DNA of 64,000 nucleotides from Porodaedalea pini (lineage: Eukaryota > Basidiomycota > Agaricomycetes > Hymenochaetales > Hymenochaetaceae), in assembly GCA_002794775.1 (NCBI GenBank), contig NBAY01000120.1:17128-81127 (forward strand). Reading direction: 5' to 3'. The position numbers were made by a program, and so were the translations under genes. Every line of letters begins with the position of its first letter. Position 1 is the first letter of the stretch. Below are positions 32,901-45,100 of this stretch, in pieces. Under the pieces are notes generated by a model. The model did not search any database. It was given only the letters and a program-made list of their open reading frames with translations, and was not told the DNA's origin.

Positions 32901-35900
32901 CGAGATAAACATAAAGATCATGATCTCGGCCTTCAACAACGACGAGGCACTTATCATTTGCTAGAAGCCGAATGAGCCTACACAAGCGTCAGCGTAACGC
33001 ACTCTTTTGTCTTAGAAAAAAAGCGTTAGGCTGACCTGATCTCGGTGCCCAACTGTAAACCGAAGCTGTATGCACCGCGCTCGGAAAGCTTAGGCTTAGG
33101 AGCAAAGGCGGAGTCCATTTTTATCCGATGTTTGTCTTCTTCGGTTAACTCCAAAGAATGGACTGTATACTTCATGCTCGGCTCCGATTGGTCAACTTTT
33201 GAACCTGTGGCACGATAATTTTCGGAATACACTAAACGGTGATTAACATTCAAAAGCACGTCTGCGGGACAATGAAACATACTGTAAGGATGCTGCAGCC
33301 GCACCAAGTCCTCGAGGAGGATAGTCCGTGTACTAATGGAAGTTAGAGCATGGTAAAGCGACTATGACTAGCATACTCACCGATCAGCTTCAGTGAGGTA
33401 GGCGTTTTCAAGATCGACGAGAAGCTGAGCGCGAGAAGACTTCCGTTCTTCACTAAGGCTTACTCCAAGCTCTCGCTCCAACTCGCGCCTGCAGTACCCG
33501 ATTTGTTCATAAATAAGCCTATGAGGTGCCGAACGTAGTGTATCCGTAATGCGCTTCGCGAAATATTCGTTGGCTATGTTAAAAGTCATCCGAACGCCAG
33601 GCTCGAGCACGGGCCAGTCCTTTAATATACCGTCCACCATAGCAAAAAAATCGATGGATTTTATATGATGGATAGCCTTTCGAGCTTCCTTGACAGGGCC
33701 GTCCTGCTCGGAGGATGAGCCAGACACAGAGAGAAAGCTTCGACCAACCTTGCCCCACCCACGGACGATGCTCGAAAGGACGCCTGCATCGTCATCTTTT
33801 AAAAACTTCTCCGCAGCTTTCATATTATCGCTCTCAACTCCGGAATCGACAAGATCCCAGACAACTTCTCGTTCACTCGCCGCGAGCTCGTTGTTGCAGA
33901 AAAGATGGTTGCAGATGAGTACCTTTTTCATGGCCTTTGTGAACGCGCGATCTTCTGATCTAATAGCTGGGAAGTCGATATCCGGTACCATTTCCAGGAG
34001 TTTTTGCTTGAATGTTGGATAGATGTTGAACAGATTCATGATATAACCTAGCAGAGCAAATGTTGATAACTCAGTCTATCAGCCAGACAGAAACGTACCC
34101 TGTTCTACGTTCTGCGCTTCCTTCGAAGACAGCTCAATTCCTATCTTCCCGCGCAAAGTAGCCTCGTCGAGTTTACTACCATTCGAGTGAGAACCGAAGT
34201 CTCGAGAGAAGAAAATCACCTACGGAAACACATTCAAGATTTTATTGACGAAGTAAGTTTCCAGAGCATCTCTCAATTTCGGCTCAGACGCCTTTAGGTC
34301 CTGGACGATTGTGTCCGTCCTCAACCTTCTGTCATGCCTGTTGTGTTCTTCGTTTTCTCTCTCGCGTGCGTTGAAAGCCGATACAGCTTCAGGATACCTC
34401 TGGTCCAAACCATTTGTAACGAGAATCGAGATGGCGTCGTGTGAAATATCCTTGCTAAGACGTAAAGCCACGTCTCTGCTGAACCTACGAAAAATCTAGT
34501 GAATTCATTTTGTAACAGTTTAAAACGCCTCACAGGCTACTTTTGAGTTGCATTGGATTTGAGTAGGTTTCATAATACCTCCGTTGGGTCTGACGACTGG
34601 GAGTGAATTCCACAGTCAATAGTGCCTGCCTTGTGTCTCCAGCGACCAAGCGTGTGCTGAGCTGAGACTCCGATATGCCTACCACGGCTGATGCCTCCGA
34701 CACCGATGCATCCTTTATAAGCGGGCTCTTGATCTATATCCAAGAAATCAACATTAAGAGATGTCGATCTGCACGCAAGCAACAAACGACCGCGCACCTT
34801 AAGTCCCTCGTGAAAAGTTACATTCTCTTCTTGCTCGTTGGCTTTCGAAACCTCAAAGGCGAACAACCTGTCCGTTTCTTCTTCGAGGTCTTCAAAAGCC
34901 ATCACTGATGTGGCGTCGTCTCCTGTATTGTCCGGATCTTCCCATACGAGAGCGCGACCATGTTCCTCAGAGATAAGCACCAAGATCTGGTCTGTGATTT
35001 TCGTCAAGTACCTGCACAGCACGTTAGTCAAGATGGTAATCGAACAAGAGACCAACTATTATAAGTAGTTGCATTGATCGTGAAGCGTACACTTACCTCA
35101 TGAACGTGATCCTGTTGCGTCGTACGGTGGTGATCGCATTGTCATCCCAGGTCGTGTCCTCAGGCCAAAAGATGACGAATAGACGTCGCTCGGTCGCTGA
35201 GGCTTCTTGCACCGTCAGTGCGTACAAACCGGAACGCAGGCTTGGAGAGACGGTCGATGCGTCTTCGGATTGAGGTGAAACTAGAAGCTTTGCCCTGAAT
35301 ACCAAAGCACCGCGTTTAGATGTAGTTTGAGGAGGTTGAAGAAAGAAACGAACGTATGATCGTCGATCACCCCCTTTTCGCGAAGAAAGCGGACAATCTG
35401 GCTCTTGCTGCCGTAGATGCCCAGCGGCTTCACGTTGACTTCGTCCATAGCTTTGAAGTCGACTTTAGTCAAGTCCTTGTATGCACCTGGGCAAACTTCA
35501 TTTATGAAGCAGCCAGTTGAAGCCTGATCGATTATCACTTTATCAACTGTATCGAATACCTTTAGCTTCAATCAAATATAAACCACTTGGTTCGACACAC
35601 CTAGGCCACCACTTCCGCGCTCGGAGATAAGGTCTAGAATTCGATAAAGACCTTTGATGCTATCGACCAAGTCCAACGACTGCTTCCGAGAAACCGCTTT
35701 TTTCGTGAATGATCCCCTCACACCAGGTTGATACTTGCTCTGAGCATCCAGATCTCCTATGCGAATGGTGGAGCACCCGTCAGGAGATACAGTCGAATCT
35801 ATCTTGACGTTTTCAAGCGGTGCATCATCGCCCTTGCGGCTGGGGTCGTCTTTAGAGGGAAGTCCGTGACTTGAATTGGCGCCTGGAGTGTCGGCAAAGC

Positions 35901-36306
35901 TAAATTCTGTTTCTCCTTCGTTCGCATCACCTTCATTTCGATCGTCTGGAGAACTGCGAGGGATGTCTGTCATATGGAGATTGTTTATCGAAGGCGTGCT
36001 AGGGGCGTCGCTTTCGGCATCAACAAACTCGGCTTCAGAATCGGAAAAATAGAGGTCATCGCAGTCATCAGTGGCCTTCTCGTCTTGCTTGTCCACGTCC
36101 ATTGCATCGAAGCTGCTTGTGTGATTGACCTCATAAAATGCGATGGTGGAAGAAGCAGCCCGCTTTGCTGATGGAGAAATCAGTAAATATTTCGTCGGGC
36201 GAGTGAAACGGTTCGTACAGACAATGTCGTGGCCACTCCCGTCGGATGCCGACTGTTTTGTCCTGGTATTTGTGAACGTTTCATGAGGTGTAAAGTCTGA
36301 GTCCAT
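26932..36306 (-). CDS. Giant GTPase (GBP/RHD3-like) with Cys-rich segment and C-terminal VWA domain
   Basis: One very long, intron-rich gene. It starts MDSDFTPHETF at 36306 with a disordered, acidic N-terminal region of about 200 residues. Long uncharacterised segments follow (36.3-31.6 kb), including RGRLLLACRSTSLNVDFLDI and PAYKGCIGVGG. The GTPase has Walker A GEQSVGKS, then SAMRTTEGVWMAV, ALDFEG (DxxG) and VHSIERSAQEDTLLVLFNAA, then NIIPWPVIESRQF. A helical region leads to a Cys/His-rich stretch (CKTQCGRCHLLC, NHTCPHLC, HLCGHQCDLNE) that probably binds zinc. The C-terminus is a von Willebrand A domain with MIDAS DRSGSMSS, GGTNFSAAL and VVIFLSDGEC, ending RKTRGGLIR at 26932. Exon joins are approximate. 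The architecture occurs in other fungi, but its role is not established; similarity to animal interferon-inducible large GTPases is an inference. Confidence 0.75.
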
Positions 36307-37060
36307 TGTAGGAAAGCGACGTCTTGGATAAAAAAGAGCTTAGGCGCAGTCGAGAAACCTAGGGGTTCAGAGTGCGTTGGCCTCTTCTTCTCCTTCAAAG
36401 TTCTGCTTATATAGACGATTTCATCGGATCGGATATCCAAGTACGACATTGGAGACAAGCACTGAGATTCCTCGCTCTTCACAAAGAACGCGCCCCTCTT
36501 TGTGTTGCTGATAGGAAGGCGATGAAGGGCGATGAAGGTACACGCGGTCTCGTATAAGCTTCAGCCTCGTGAAGCTCTTTAACTTCCGCGCTGTAGTGTT
36601 CTTCTGACAGCAGGCAGTCGGTTTGGGCAGTAACAGACTCGTTTTCAAACGCTTGAGCCTTCTAAAAAGCACTGGTTGAGCGCCTCAACACTGTTTACAC
36701 CTCGTGATCACAGCCTTATTAGGAACATTCATAGTTAAGCGCCGTGAGAAGCGCTGATCAAAGTGCCGCACAAGTCACTTTGCTGTGCTGCTGTCAGTGC
36801 TGACCCCCCGATCATCGCTCGCCTATGAAGCATGTCGTCCTATTCGATGCATGCTGCAATGAACGGTCTCCTAGGGGTTCGAAGTACCCGTGTAAACCTC
36901 GAGTCCTATCCAAAGCTCTAATGAAGTTGGTCTTGCTCGGTTCTTTGGTTATCGATTTCTCCTGGCTTCGGACCTCGTGAACTTGGCCATCCGACTACGA
37001 AAGACAGTTATTCGTCGCAGCCTCCAATCTGCCCAGATTCAGACGCGCACTAGAGCTACA
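36307..37060. promoter_or_regulatory. Divergent upstream region
   Basis: About 750 bp between the starts of the giant GTPase gene (minus) and the RBR ligase gene (plus). No separate gene is recognised; both promoters should be here. Confidence 0.4.
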
Positions 37061-39347
37061 ATGCTTCATCGTATTCTCAATGGAAAGGAATGTCTTTGTA
37101 CGCACGCAGGGTCAAGTCAATACAGTCGCGTCGGGTCTGCTTCAGCATGTGGATTGGCCGCGATGAACTGTGCTCGGCATCTCCTGTCCTTGGAGCATCA
37201 GGGAATATCTGGTGATGAGCTATTAGAGACAATAATGTTGAAAGAAACGATGGAGGTAAGCTTTTCTCGTTACCCCTGAGATCACAGACGACTGAAACCT
37301 CCAATGGGAACAGGAGATAATGTCTATATGTGCAAAATGGACCAGTGATGCTCACCTTGAAGTTGACGATATCTACAAGACGCCGTTATTCGAGGCGTCC
37401 CTCAAGCTCGTTCGGACGGACTACGGTCAAGCTGGAAAGCCAAAGTTCGAAAGAATGCTTCGGTGGGTGGCTAATTATGATGCTTGATATTTTATTGCTC
37501 ATATGTCAAACAGCCACCTCGAGCAGCTCACAGGCTCTCCCAGTCAGCGTAGCTCATGCGCAGTCGTCATAACTCGTCCGCCTGAGATAGTTACTTGCCT
37601 GAGGGTCGTACATCCTCTTCAAGACTTGTTCGTTGTCTTCGATTCTCACCCCCGGTCGGCGCATCCAGCGGGTGCGGCTTTCTTTTTCTGCAGATCCAGA
37701 GAGTCGGCTGCACAATACCTTGCGAGTCTATTTCCGGTTGATTCACGCCTCCTTGCTCCCGACAGTGGCCTGCAGTGGCAGGCTGAGCTTCTTGCGCACG
37801 TGTCAGGTCATTTCTTCGAATGCTCGCGAAGTGACATGCGGATGTCGCGGGACGCAGAACAAGCGTTTCAAGAGGCAAACTGTGCTATCCTGCTGACGAG
37901 GGCTCAGGAGAGCGAGGCACAGTCGAATCGGGCGTTGCTTGCCTCCGAGAACGAGCGCTTGAAAAAAGACTTAGAGCTCATGGAGGACCAAATTGAGCTT
38001 TTTAAACACGAGAGAGCCTCCCATGCTTTCGAGCAGAACGAACTACGAGAGCTAAGGGAGAGCGTTCTTCGGAGGACCTCGGCCCTGAATGCCAGTGCCT
38101 GGCAATCACTCCTCTGCACTAGCGAAACTGATTTCGAAGACCAATCCTCAGACGAGCATATTATGGTTCGAACTCCACATGGCGTCGGAAGCTCCTCAGA
38201 TCCATTTTCAAGTTCAGCTACTACGGTGTTTTGCGACAAAATCAGTCATCTTACCCAGCCAAGTGTATCGTCGACGAGTCTCTCCAGTACAAGAATGAAG
38301 GGAAAGGGAAGGGCATCCTATACTGATGACGAAGACGACCTGGACATAGCTATACGCATGCAGATGGATTATCAATCCGAAGATATAGCACTCGCTGCGC
38401 AAATGCAACTCCTGCAGGCCTCTTTCGTACAGCAGATATTTGACTGTAGCATATGTATGGACCAACTTCCCATCGACGACGTTGCTCGGATCGACGGTTG
38501 CGAGCACGCATTCTGCCGAAGTTGTATTCGCCAGTACATCTCCTCAAAACTCGAGGAGCGCAAATTCCCTATGCCATGCCCATGCTGTACTGCCAAAAAG
38601 GACGGCGGAGGTAGAGGGAGTAAGTGTCTCTTGGGCAGAACGTCGGACGAACGGCTGATTTGTTCTCATTGACGATAGATATTACAGAGGCATTGATCCA
38701 CCAGATAGGAATTTCGGAGAAATCGTACACAATTTTCAATGAACTTCAGATAACAAAGTTCTCTATTCCGATATTGTGCAAAAGGCGAGTTTTCTGTGTA
38801 TACCATCCTTACCTCATTTGAGCTTCTCCTCTTATAGGTGCAACCGAAGCGCCTTCGTCGACAAGCATGAGTTCGAGCGAGCAAAGGTCCTGTTCTGTCC
38901 CTTTCCGAATTGCTCTTATTCTTGGTGCAAAGACTGCCAGCAGGAAATCTCGGCGAGTACAGACGGTCCAATTCACTCTTGTGATGGTAGTGAGGAGTTC
39001 AACCATCTCATGTCACAACGCGGATGGAAACACTGCCCTGGCTGTAAGACGCCTACGGAGAAGACGGAGGGCTGTAATCATATGACGGTGAGCGAGATAG
39101 CAGTCTGAACTTCGATCAAAATTCTTACTTATGGTCAGTGTGGGTCGCCTGGCTGCAATACGTGCGTTTTTGAATATTTTCTTTGCGTTTCATATGGTTC
39201 AAATAACGTACTAACGTTTTCAGACATTTCTGCTACATTTGTGGTGTACTAATTGTCCGATCTGCACAACGTTCCGAGATTGATGCTCATGTGAAGGCGC
39301 ATTACAGGGCAAATTGCTCGCTGTTTCATGTACCGCAGGAGAATTAG
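37061..39347 (+). CDS. RBR-type E3 ubiquitin ligase with N-terminal conserved domain
   Basis: Starts MLHRILNGKECLC. The N-terminal third (HAGSSQYSRVGSASACGLAA, WTSDAHLEVDD, VITRPPEIVTCL, FVVFDSHPRSAHPAGAAF, FPVDSRL) is a domain found ahead of RBR modules in some fungal proteins; its Cys and the later FDSHPR suggest a papain-like fold, which is inference. A coiled coil (about SEAQSNRALLASENERLKKD) and acidic linker follow. RING1 is FDCSICMDQLP...CEHAFCRSCI...CPCC, the IBR is KVLFCPFPNCSYSWCKDC, and RING2 is HCPGCKTPTEKTEGCNHMTC with the catalytic cysteine in GCNHM, then CNTHFCYICG. Five introns are needed. The one after LCK appears to use a GC donor (GCGAGT). The stop is at 39345-39347. It would transfer ubiquitin through a thioester intermediate. 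Confidence 0.85.
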
Positions 39348-42128
39348 AGGCTACGAGCGTCATGGTACCCAGAACTATGTATAGCGATGTATCTTGTTTC
39401 GTATGCGATAAAATAGTAATTTCACTCCAGAATCCAGGGATTTCATAAGTAAATGTAGGATGGATGAAGATGTCGTGAAGACCTTAGGTATTCCTGTAAG
39501 TAGGAGTGCTATATAGATTATGTAAGCCTACCTCCTAGCTTTTACTTTTCCCGCGCTCGCTTGTACCTCCGGCAGACATATATATGGGGACTGGATCAAC
39601 CAAGCTCTGTGCAATCTAAGGTCACCTATAACTCTATGGTCTTGGAGCTTCCTTTGCTGGTCTGTCGAGAGCTTCGATAAAGCAACGAGGGGGCCGTTCA
39701 TGTCTTAGGCTCCGACCCCACATCCGAAGGTTGTCCGCAAGGCCTAGGCCTGTTTTCTAGCTTCAAGTATGCTGCATACAGTATGGCTCCGCGCTAATAC
39801 CAACATCATGGCCAAAAGAGCTGTTGTCACATTAAAGGTCTCTTCGAAACTCTAGTACACCGCAGCCCCGCGGCGCATTTTGTTTTTTTAGCATCACAAG
39901 CTCCCCGGGTTCCAGTCGGATGTTAGACCCATGAGGCAGAGTAATCAATCGTTTTCAAAGTCAAGGGCATATGTGTGCCTAAGGTGCGGTTCTGGATTCC
40001 GGTCGCAAGGGAGCCAACTGGCTCGAAGTGCAGCAGCAAGTACTAGTTTCGCACCGAATGACCGCGGATATCTCAAAGTGGCTGGGCATCAAAGAAACAG
40101 TTTCATTCGACACCGGTTTTTGCAGGAACTCTTATAACACAATGGCGGTGGGGGCCGTCACACCGAAAAAGAGCTTTCTATAAAATATACATGATAGCCA
40201 AAGAGCGAAATCAACTGACTCCGAATCAATACCGGGTAGCCTCCTGCTCTTCACCACAGGCAGTAGCCGAGAGCGCGTCAACATCGCAGTCGGTGTTGAT
40301 ACTGTATTGACTCCTATCGGAGCTAGAGCCCCTGCTTTGAGGAAGGAAGGATGAGGTCCATCATGAGGTGTTCTCAGATTGTGCACCAGTATGAGGTTGC
40401 TAGAGAAGCAGAGGATTGTGAGAGCTTCAGATACTATGCAATAAGTGGAGCGTAGCAACTCGCTGAACTGCCTGTAAGCGGTCTAGGCCTGAAGCATACC
40501 GCGAGACTCGGTGAATTTGAACGGATTAATATTGGAGATTACCCGTACCAAGAATAGTAACGGAACTTACGCTCAGAGTGAATGTTACATAATTGCTTCT
40601 CTACTCTTTGATGCCTTGAGGTACGCTCGCTCAAACCTTTCGCTGAAGCTTCTACAGAATTTCGCCATTTGCCCAGCTCCGCCCCATATATGGAATCAAT
40701 CGTTTTAATAAGATGCCAAGAGCCTTCGACTTCCATTTCGCAGGCTCGCTGGTTGACTGCTTATCTAAGGCCAGGCCAAAATCAGGTGCAAATCTAATGC
40801 CCCCAGTAGCACCGGCTTGACGCCCCGCGTCTTCCTCAACCGCGTAGCACGCGCATCTGCATCCCCGTCTACTCTGCACGACGACTCACCGATCGTGTCT
40901 CAACCAGATGCGTCGCTTTCCCTAGATTCTGCTCGGCTCCTCACATCTTCCGTTCGCCTGGATTTTGTTTGACGTGTCGTCAAGCTCGCATGGCTTCAGC
41001 GCATGCCTACAATAGCACGCATCGGGAGCCCTAACAGCAGCCGCAGGAATTTGACGAGACACGCACGCTCCCACTTACTAATATAGTACGCATCGTTCGC
41101 CTTAGTATCTACGTACTTCAATATTAATGCGTTCATCATGTCCGCCACCGCCGTTTCGTTGCCTCACTGTCAGAGCACGCACGAGCCTCTGTGCTTTCCA
41201 GCTTCTCCCGCAACCGTCTGCAGCAGTGTTCGCCGAGCGCAGATGGAATAGGCAATCACCTGGAATGCAACTTGTAATCGACACGGAAGGACATGATCTC
41301 TTATGTATGCAACTGATTTAAATGGCGGACTGTGAGTACATCTTTTATATGACGATTAAGTGATGCGCCGATGCGCCGAATTATTACTTGTACCTTCCCG
41401 CGTCGTCTCTGGCACATTTGCTCAGGTTATTACTACGGTGCAAAGTAGCGAACAAGCGGCGCTCATATTAGTCACCGAGTGCGCATAGGCTGAGCACGTA
41501 CGAGTGATGCACTTCTGCGGGCCAGACTCATGTTGTGGGATTTGACCACTATCTCTATTCATTCATCCATCCCCCTGCCACGCCTTGTTCTTGCAATCCT
41601 CCACTGCTTATCGGATACTTTCACCTCCGTCGAGCCTGTCGACGCCTGCTTACTGGCCCACAAGGGGATCGTTCCGCCCATCCACTATTGATTCACTTGC
41701 CCCAAACTTGCCGCCATTCCTCTACACATACCACGCGAATAAACACGTTCGGATGCTCCTCCGCTCGATACTTTCAACGACATTACAGGCTTTCCAGAGA
41801 TCGTGATGCGATGTGCATGTACAGTAAACACAATTATAATCTGTTTTAGCGTTTAACTGGCAATTTTTCAATGCCTGTTGCACCCTGCGCTTCATATCCA
41901 GTGTGCCACGAAGTAGTTTCTACGATCAAAAGGCGACACTCTGAAGCATTTGTAGGACCAGCTACTAGTCGACGTTGCAAGCCTTGAGAAGGAGAATTAC
42001 AGCGGGTAGACCATGCCTGTCACAACTGTCAGGTATACGAAGAAAGCTAGCTAATGTATCATACCATAGATATTGTAGACATGATAAGAATAGCGAATGA
42101 ATGAGCGACCCGTTTCCATCAGTGCAGG
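39348..42128. other. Gene-poor stretch, nothing recognised
   Basis: About 2.8 kb. The longest open frame, 40132-40458 minus (109 codons, hydrophobic start MLRSTYCIVSEALTILCF), shows no family I recognise and may be a decayed membrane protein exon. Other frames (41535-41849 plus, 41102-41284 minus) look like chance. No repeats or RNA genes were seen. Confidence 0.5.
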
Positions 42129-45100
42129 TCAAGTGAGATGGTCCTCCAGCTCCCCGAATAGGTCCTTGCAGGCGTCTTCCACTATCTATCCGTGATACCA
42201 GCTTTTAGCACGAATGCTTTACAGAAATGAAGATCACAGACCTTTAAATGTTCATTCAAGCTCGTGATCCCCACGAGGTAATGGAAATACCTCGTGAAGC
42301 TCCCACTGCGAATCGTGAGCGCACCTTCGGGCGTACGCGCATGTCGCCCCGCAAGGACAAGCATATCGTGCATAAAGTTGGCAGTTTCCCCTGCACTCTC
42401 AAGTTCTGCGGGTGTCTCGCGCAGCAGCGGGGCTTTCGCCATAATCGAGCTCGCGACTAAGTAATACCCAAGTTGCAAGATCTGGCTGTTGCGCCGTCGG
42501 TACGGCGCCAGCACCTGTACATAGTTCCGCAACACGACGTCCGGGAGCGGCTCGGATGAGATTGCGACGCGAGATTCACGCATTCGGTCTACGAATATAT
42601 AGAGGTTAAGACAGATAATATGATTCTGCCGAATGAACGTGAGACATGCCTAACATGACCTGACTGGTGCGCAGAACCTTGTTGACGATATCTTCCCGGA
42701 ATGGGTGCTGAAACTGGGCCTCATTGGAAGCAAATCTGACCTCCTTCAGCTGATGAACAAAAAGAAGAGAGGGTTCTCATACCCAACAAGCGGCCGCAAC
42801 GCGATGAGCTCGGCCTGAAGCTTCAGCTCACGGTGCCGTAGTTCCTCTACCACTCGTACAATCGCAGCCTCTGGGGCTCGCCGGTTCGCATCCGTTGGCA
42901 TTACTGAATGATAATAACGACATATCAATCCTCAGCGATCGATTTTGTCCCAGGAGGAAAGTAAGCACTCACCTCCACGAACGAAGGCCTGAAGAAGAGT
43001 AAGATAACTCAACTGGGAAAAAAGCATTGCACCGATGCGTTTTCGCAATGATCGCCGAGCGGGGTTGCGGAGGACAAATAACTTCATGGCCAGAGAACAA
43101 AACAGTCGTTATTGAGTCACAGCTAGCAGAGATCATGGCAGAGCGTCCCACCTGAAAGATGCCCACTAGACCGAGGGCGACACCTAACGTTGTGAATGCT
43201 TTCCCAAACCTCAGCACAGGCGAATCATAGGTTGCTTTCCCTAGATACTCCACATTTACCCACTCGGTGATGAGCACCGTACCTTCAAGGCATATGTTTA
43301 GCTACGAAGTAGATATATCTTGCATAACTCTGCGCATGCTCACCAACACCGTTTAGCCCAAGAATTCCCGCCACGAAGAACTGCGGCTTGTTATAGAGAA
43401 TATAAAAGAGTGCGAGCGCGTAAGGCATAAGAAGAGTGATGATCCCATATCTCAAAAGGATCGAAGTTAATAATTTGGTCAAAATGAATGATCTTACGGA
43501 GGACAGAATGCTCACGGGTTAAAATGATATCCTCCAACATTTTTGAAGATCTACCAGACAGATTAGTTAGCGAGTCTTCTCGCCCGATACTGTCCAATTT
43601 TACCTCGAGTAGTATAAGAGCCCAGACATAACCGAACCCAGACCCTAAAATCTGCAATATGAACGTAAAGACACTTTGCCCCCTACAAAGATCATAATTT
43701 AAACTAAAGCTAGAAGTCTTAACAATTACTGACAAAAAGCTTACAAGGTCGGTTGGAGTGCAGTCACGATCGTTAGGGCGCCACCAAACATGCCAAAACT
43801 TATGAACCATGGGCGCGGGACAGGATGCAAGATAAGCACTGCGTAAACGGACGCGGCTGCGGCCGTCTTCGCCGCGTACACGCTGGAAGAACCGCGCAGC
43901 CACTGTTCCGCGGCGAAAACCCGCTGAAAGATTGATGGACCCGGACGCGTAAGTGTGCGGTGCTCCAGCAATGCAACGGCCTCTGCAACGTTGAGCTCAC
44001 GGAACGATGGATCCTCCGGGTCCTCTGAACGTCTTTTGGACAGACAGTGGTGCTTCCCTTTGAGTTCGGCAAGTGACTTTTGATGACGCGTGGATCCGTT
44101 GTCTGGACGGTTCAGCCGAGGGAAATAATGGACACGAAGCCGGCGGGGAGACACGGTATTCGCGGTGTTATACAATGTTTCGAGTTCGCTTACGAACTGT
44201 CTGTCGCAAATATAAATAGGGCCCAGAATGAGTCCACTTCCAACAACGCAGAAAGTATAATGGTCGTACTCACTCCATGGCAAACAAAAAAGAGTACACT
44301 CGCGTCAGACTATGGTGGCTTGCTGAAGTGATTTCATCACTGCTTTGATCATGCTTCGTCCTTTCCCTTGCGATCTCATAGAAAATATCGCCTTGCTTCT
44401 CATCAGGCGACGCGGCAGCGACAGGCGTCGCATATCCGCTTTCTGTTGTCCGATCCATCCATGTCCTGCGTCTGCGTCGGGGCCGCGTACTCGATAGCTT
44501 CGCGTTCAATCCGTCCACGGCGGAAGGGACATATTTGTATTGATAGGTATCCTTCAATGACGGGAGCGGCTCGAGCAAGCGCAAAGTATCGTCCGCGCCA
44601 TGCAGCTGTCCATCACTGAGGCACTGTACCAGAATATCGTGCTGGTTAGCGCAGAATTCATCAAATACGCGCCGGAGAGAGCGGATGCATAAACCCGACG
44701 CAGGTTTAAACGGTGCAGCAGTCTTATCGGTCGGTACGGGCAGCTTGGGTGCAGTAAGCGTGTGCTGCTGTGAACCAGATCCAGACGTGCCATCTTTTTG
44801 ATTTGGATCCCCTTCCGGAGCCGCGTCGGTAATGGAGACTGACAAAGGCAATTGTGTGGGCAGCATCTGTACAGACGTTCCTGATCCTCCTTCACGTTGT
44901 TCGTTGTTCGTTGTGGCGATGGGATTATCCGCCTCCATTTCATTATCCTCTCCAAGTTCCTCCGCAAGCCTCCTCGCCACAGATGTAAGCCTTTCATCTA
45001 CCGTGTTTCCTCCCAAGCTAGCCGAGCTCGGCTCCCGCCTCAATCCTAGACTGAGCGAGGACCCTTGACGCTCGATATCCATGAATTCTGCGTACCCCGC

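Noticed and set aside
36874..36891. GGGTTCGAAGTACCC as a possible tRNA T-arm
   Set aside because: No matching acceptor, D or anticodon arms are found around it.
40132..40458. 109-codon open frame as a membrane protein gene
   Set aside because: One hydrophobic start and proline-rich middle only; no recognisable family, no supporting exons.
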